Part shown: positions 3,126-5,608 of the stretch, piece after piece
How the letters are laid out: each line of letters begins with the position of its first letter
Numbering within the stretch: position 1 is the first letter of the stretch
Assembly (NCBI GenBank): GCA_041569895.1
Contig: JBFFXF010000379.1
Location: 1-5,608, forward strand
Direction of reading: 5' to 3'
Length of the DNA stretch: 5,608 bases
Origin: JBFFXF01 sp041569895
GTDB lineage: Bacteria > Planctomycetota > UBA8108 > JACQVS01
Notes under the pieces: model-generated
What the model was told of the DNA's origin: nothing
Database searches by the model: none
Seen by the model: only the letters and a program-made list of their open reading frames with translations
Translations under genes and position numbers: made by a program

Positions 3126-5608
3126 CTACTTCCGTTCGGTCGCGTCGAACGAGCGATCGGTCTCGTCACGCCACCACGCGCGCGCGCGATCGACTGCGCG
3201 GGCCTGCGCCTCGCGTCGCTCCTGATAGTTCCGGAGCTGCAGCGTCGCGAGGTAGCCGAAATCATCGCCGGCCTCGCGCCGCAGGATGGTGAAACCCATC
3301 GACTGGAAGCCGGAGACGTGGAGGTTGGCGATGACGACGTCGAGGATCTCGTTTCTCTCGGCCGGCGTCGCGTCCGCTTCGCGAAGGAACGTGTCGACGC
3401 TCCTGAGAACCGCATATTGGCTGACGCCCGCGATCCGCCTCTGCTCGCGAAGCGTTTTCATCAGAAGTCGCAGCGCGTCGCGGTCCCCGTGCTCGACGAG
3501 CGTCTGCGCCGCGAGCACCCTGTCGGCCATTTCGCCATCCTCGAGCCGGGAGCGCAGGAAAGAGCGCGCCGGCTCGTCTCCCCACTCCAGGAGCTCGGCG
3601 GCGAGGAAGATACTCGGTCTGCGAGCGAACAGGGCGCGAACATCGTCATGCAGCTGCTCGAGGCCAAGCTCGGAGATCACGCGGAGCGCGGCGCGGATCT
3701 CGTAATCCGTGCGCGTCTCGTCGAACGCTTTCCGGAACGCGTCCATGAAATGGGACCAGAGCTCGCCGGCGTCGACCGACGGAGTCGCCTCGCCGCCGTC
3801 CTCTGCGATCCGCCGGATGAGCGTCAGACGTCGCACCCGCACGCCGGAGACGGAGTGCGACGCGTACGGATTGAGCTGGCTCTCCGACGTCACGTACCAG
3901 CCCGTCCGTCCCGCGCCGCTCGGCGGTGAGCTCAGCAGCGGGATGCCCTCGGTGACCGTCATGCGTCCGTCGAGTCGATAACGCGTCGGCGAGGACGCGG
4001 CCACGCCCCTCGACGAGGACGTCACCTCGTCGACCTTCACCTTGTCGACGGCGCCGGCGCGATCGGCGTAGATCACAGGAGTGCCGAGCGGCACGCGCAG
4101 CACGCGACCGTCGAGGACCTCGGTCGAGGCGCCTCCGCCGTCCTCCTGCGGTCGCACCAGCACATCGAGACGGACAAGCTCGACGTCGCCCGGAAGCGAC
4201 GCATCGCCCGCCATGCGCGGCCACGAATGCCGGTGCGCCTCATGCGCGGCGCGCACCGCCTCGGGGACCGCCAGCCAGTCGCGGATCACGAGGGTGACGT
4301 CCGGATCGCCGGGCCGGGATGTCGCCCGGGACGCGCGCGCGTGAACGAGGATCTCGCTGCGCCCGGTCAGCCGCGCGAGCTCGGAGATCACCGTCCGGCG
4401 ATAGGACTGGTTCGACACCTGATGGCCGAGAAGGAGCGTGTCGATCAGCGGCCCGAACTGCGCCTCCGAGAAACTGAGCTTGCGGGAGATGTTCACCAGC
4501 AGGGCGGAGGCCGCGCCCTCGCTCGCCGGATTCTCCGAGCGGAGCCCCGACTCGATCCACGAGCGGATCTCCTCGAAGGTCGCCTCGGGCAGCGGCCGGT
4601 ATCGGTGGATGCGCGCCACCCACTCGCACACGTCGGAAGCGATCGACTGGTCGCGCAGCCCGGTCAGGAACGAGACGAGCACGTCCGGCGAGACGCCGAC
4701 GCCCGGCAGGCCGGTGGCGCCGTCGGAGCCCGGAAACACCTCGGCGATGCGTTCCCACAGCCGCTGGAAGACCGCGAGCTCGGTACGGCTCAGCGGATCG
4801 CTGCCGGAGATCTTCTCCGCGAACGCGGCGAGCAGGCGGTCGGCGATCGAGCGATGCGCCGCGTCCTCGGGCGAGAGAAGGTCGAGCGCGCGTCGGAAGA
4901 AGTACTCCGTTTCCGGATCGGTCCAGGAGACCTGAAAGACGGTGTCCTTGTCGGCGAGCTTCTCGAGGATCCCCTGGCGGTCGTCCGGGTCCTCGATGAA
5001 CGGCAGTCGATCCGCCAGACACGCCACGATCCGGTTCGAGACGTTCGGGTCGGCGCCGCCCAGCTTCGAGACGAGGTAGCGCGTGCCGCCGGCGTCGCCG
5101 CGCCGCGCGAGGATCAGCGCGGCCTCGGTGACCAGCAGGTCGGCGCGCTTGCCGGCGTCACGAAACGCCGCCACGTCCCGCTCACGGTCCTCGCCGATCC
5201 CCGGCGGACCGTCGGGAGGCATCCGCGCCGTGTCGTCGAAGAGCCTGCGGATCAGCGCGAGCGCGTCCTCGTCGCCGAGACGCGCCCGCGCGAGGATCGA
5301 CTCGTCCCTCGCGACGGCATCCGAGAGCTCCCGCATCGCCGCCAGCGAGTGCGAATCGCCGAGCAGGCCGAGCGCTTCCACCGCGACCGCGCGAGCCGCG
5401 GGCTCGCCGGTCTCGAGCTGATCTCGCAGCTCGGCGACCAGCTTCGGCAGCAGCTCGCCGGGACCGGAGCCGAACAGACCCTCGCGACCGCCGCCCGTCG
5501 TGCCGGAGCTCCGGAAACGTTCCTGCACGAACAGGGTGACGTACGGATGACGCTCGCGCTCCAGTCGCGAGCCGGTCTCGAGGTAGAACGTCTCGGCGCC
5601 GCGCTCGA
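3126..5608 (-). CDS. HEAT-like helical-repeat protein, 5' end outside window (partial)
   Basis: The frame is open to the right edge: 26 further codons precede the GTG at 5528, so 826 residues are visible and the true start lies beyond the window. Numbering from the first visible residue, 1-34 are well ordered (ETFYLETGSRL, HPYVTLFVQERFR). A Gly-rich linker follows at about 35-50. An alpha-helical region at about 51-430 has HEAT-like pairs (for example RAVAVEALGLLGD, 72-84). A probable beta-rich segment at about 470-600 (VELVRLDVLVRP, VLRVPLGTPVIY, GWYVTSESQLNPY) interrupts it. A second helical-repeat block at about 610-775 includes VLAAQTLVEHGDRDALRLL and ends in a charged helix. Such repeats normally form protein-binding solenoids. 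No catalytic motif or membrane segment is visible in this part, and I cannot assign a function. The sigma gene downstream is 383 bases away, so the two are probably separate units. Confidence 0.85.
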   Translation of the reverse strand, partial: ERGAETFYLETGSRLERERHPYVTLFVQERFRSSGTTGGGREGLFGSGPGELLPKLVAELRDQLETGEPAARAVAVEALGLLGDSHSLAAMRELSDAVARDESILARARLGDEDALALIRRLFDDTARMPPDGPPGIGEDRERDVAAFRDAGKRADLLVTEAALILARRGDAGGTRYLVSKLGGADPNVSNRIVACLADRLPFIEDPDDRQGILEKLADKDTVFQVSWTDPETEYFFRRALDLLSPEDAAHRSIADRLLAAFAEKISGSDPLSRTELAVFQRLWERIAEVFPGSDGATGLPGVGVSPDVLVSFLTGLRDQSIASDVCEWVARIHRYRPLPEATFEEIRSWIESGLRSENPASEGAASALLVNISRKLSFSEAQFGPLIDTLLLGHQVSNQSYRRTVISELARLTGRSEILVHARASRATSRPGDPDVTLVIRDWLAVPEAVRAAHEAHRHSWPRMAGDASLPGDVELVRLDVLVRPQEDGGGASTEVLDGRVLRVPLGTPVIYADRAGAVDKVKVDEVTSSSRGVAASSPTRYRLDGRMTVTEGIPLLSSPPSGAGRTGWYVTSESQLNPYASHSVSGVRVRRLTLIRRIAEDGGEATPSVDAGELWSHFMDAFRKAFDETRTDYEIRAALRVISELGLEQLHDDVRALFARRPSIFLAAELLEWGDEPARSFLRSRLEDGEMADRVLAAQTLVEHGDRDALRLLMKTLREQRRIAGVSQYAVLRSVDTFLREADATPAERNEILDVVIANLHVSGFQSMGFTILRREAGDDFGYLATLQLRNYQERREAQARAVDRARAWWRDETDRSFDATERK

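Noticed and set aside
3318..3929. 203-codon plus-strand open frame and other plus-strand or minus-strand frames over 3126-5528
   Set aside because: They overlap the long HEAT-like frame, have Arg/Ala-biased composition and show no domain signature.

Overview
This is a GC-rich bacterial window in which every supported gene lies on the minus strand. Read in the direction of transcription (right to left) it holds four things. First is the 3' part of a long HEAT-like helical-repeat protein that runs off the right edge (3126-5608). Second is a short RpoD/SigA-family RNA polymerase sigma factor (1909-2742). Third is adenine phosphoribosyltransferase, apt (1210-1779), followed after 9 bases by an unrecognised 324-codon gene (226-1200). 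Last is a patchwork of simple-sequence tandem repeats that fills the left edge (about 1-215).

The organism cannot be fixed from this sequence. High GC, a compact sigma-70 protein with no region 1.1, a large HEAT-like protein of no obvious function, and intergenic hexamer repeats of the GGAGTCGGAATCGG kind would all fit a planctomycete or another large-genome, high-GC environmental lineage such as a myxobacterium. This is an inference at low to moderate confidence. No mobile element, tRNA, rRNA, CRISPR array or phage gene is visible.

The two central genes are housekeeping genes. The sigma factor has the complete region 1.2, 2, 3 and 4 architecture. Apt has an intact PRPP-binding motif and is preceded by the best regulatory signals in the window: a TACAAT -10 box, a poor -35 box and a GGAGG ribosome binding site 7 bases before ATG. 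The unknown gene downstream of apt is almost certainly co-transcribed with it and sits in the same reading frame, three codons after the apt stop.

The 383-base gap between the HEAT-like gene and the sigma gene is the longest stretch without a gene. It holds a perfect 8-bp inverted repeat with a possible promoter inside it, and would form the leader of the sigma transcript. I see no strong case for an undescribed system. The points most worth a second look are the drifting tandem-repeat patchwork, the apt-linked unknown protein, the Lys substitution in the -10-reading helix of the sigma factor, and the HEAT-like protein with a beta-rich insert whose start lies outside the window.
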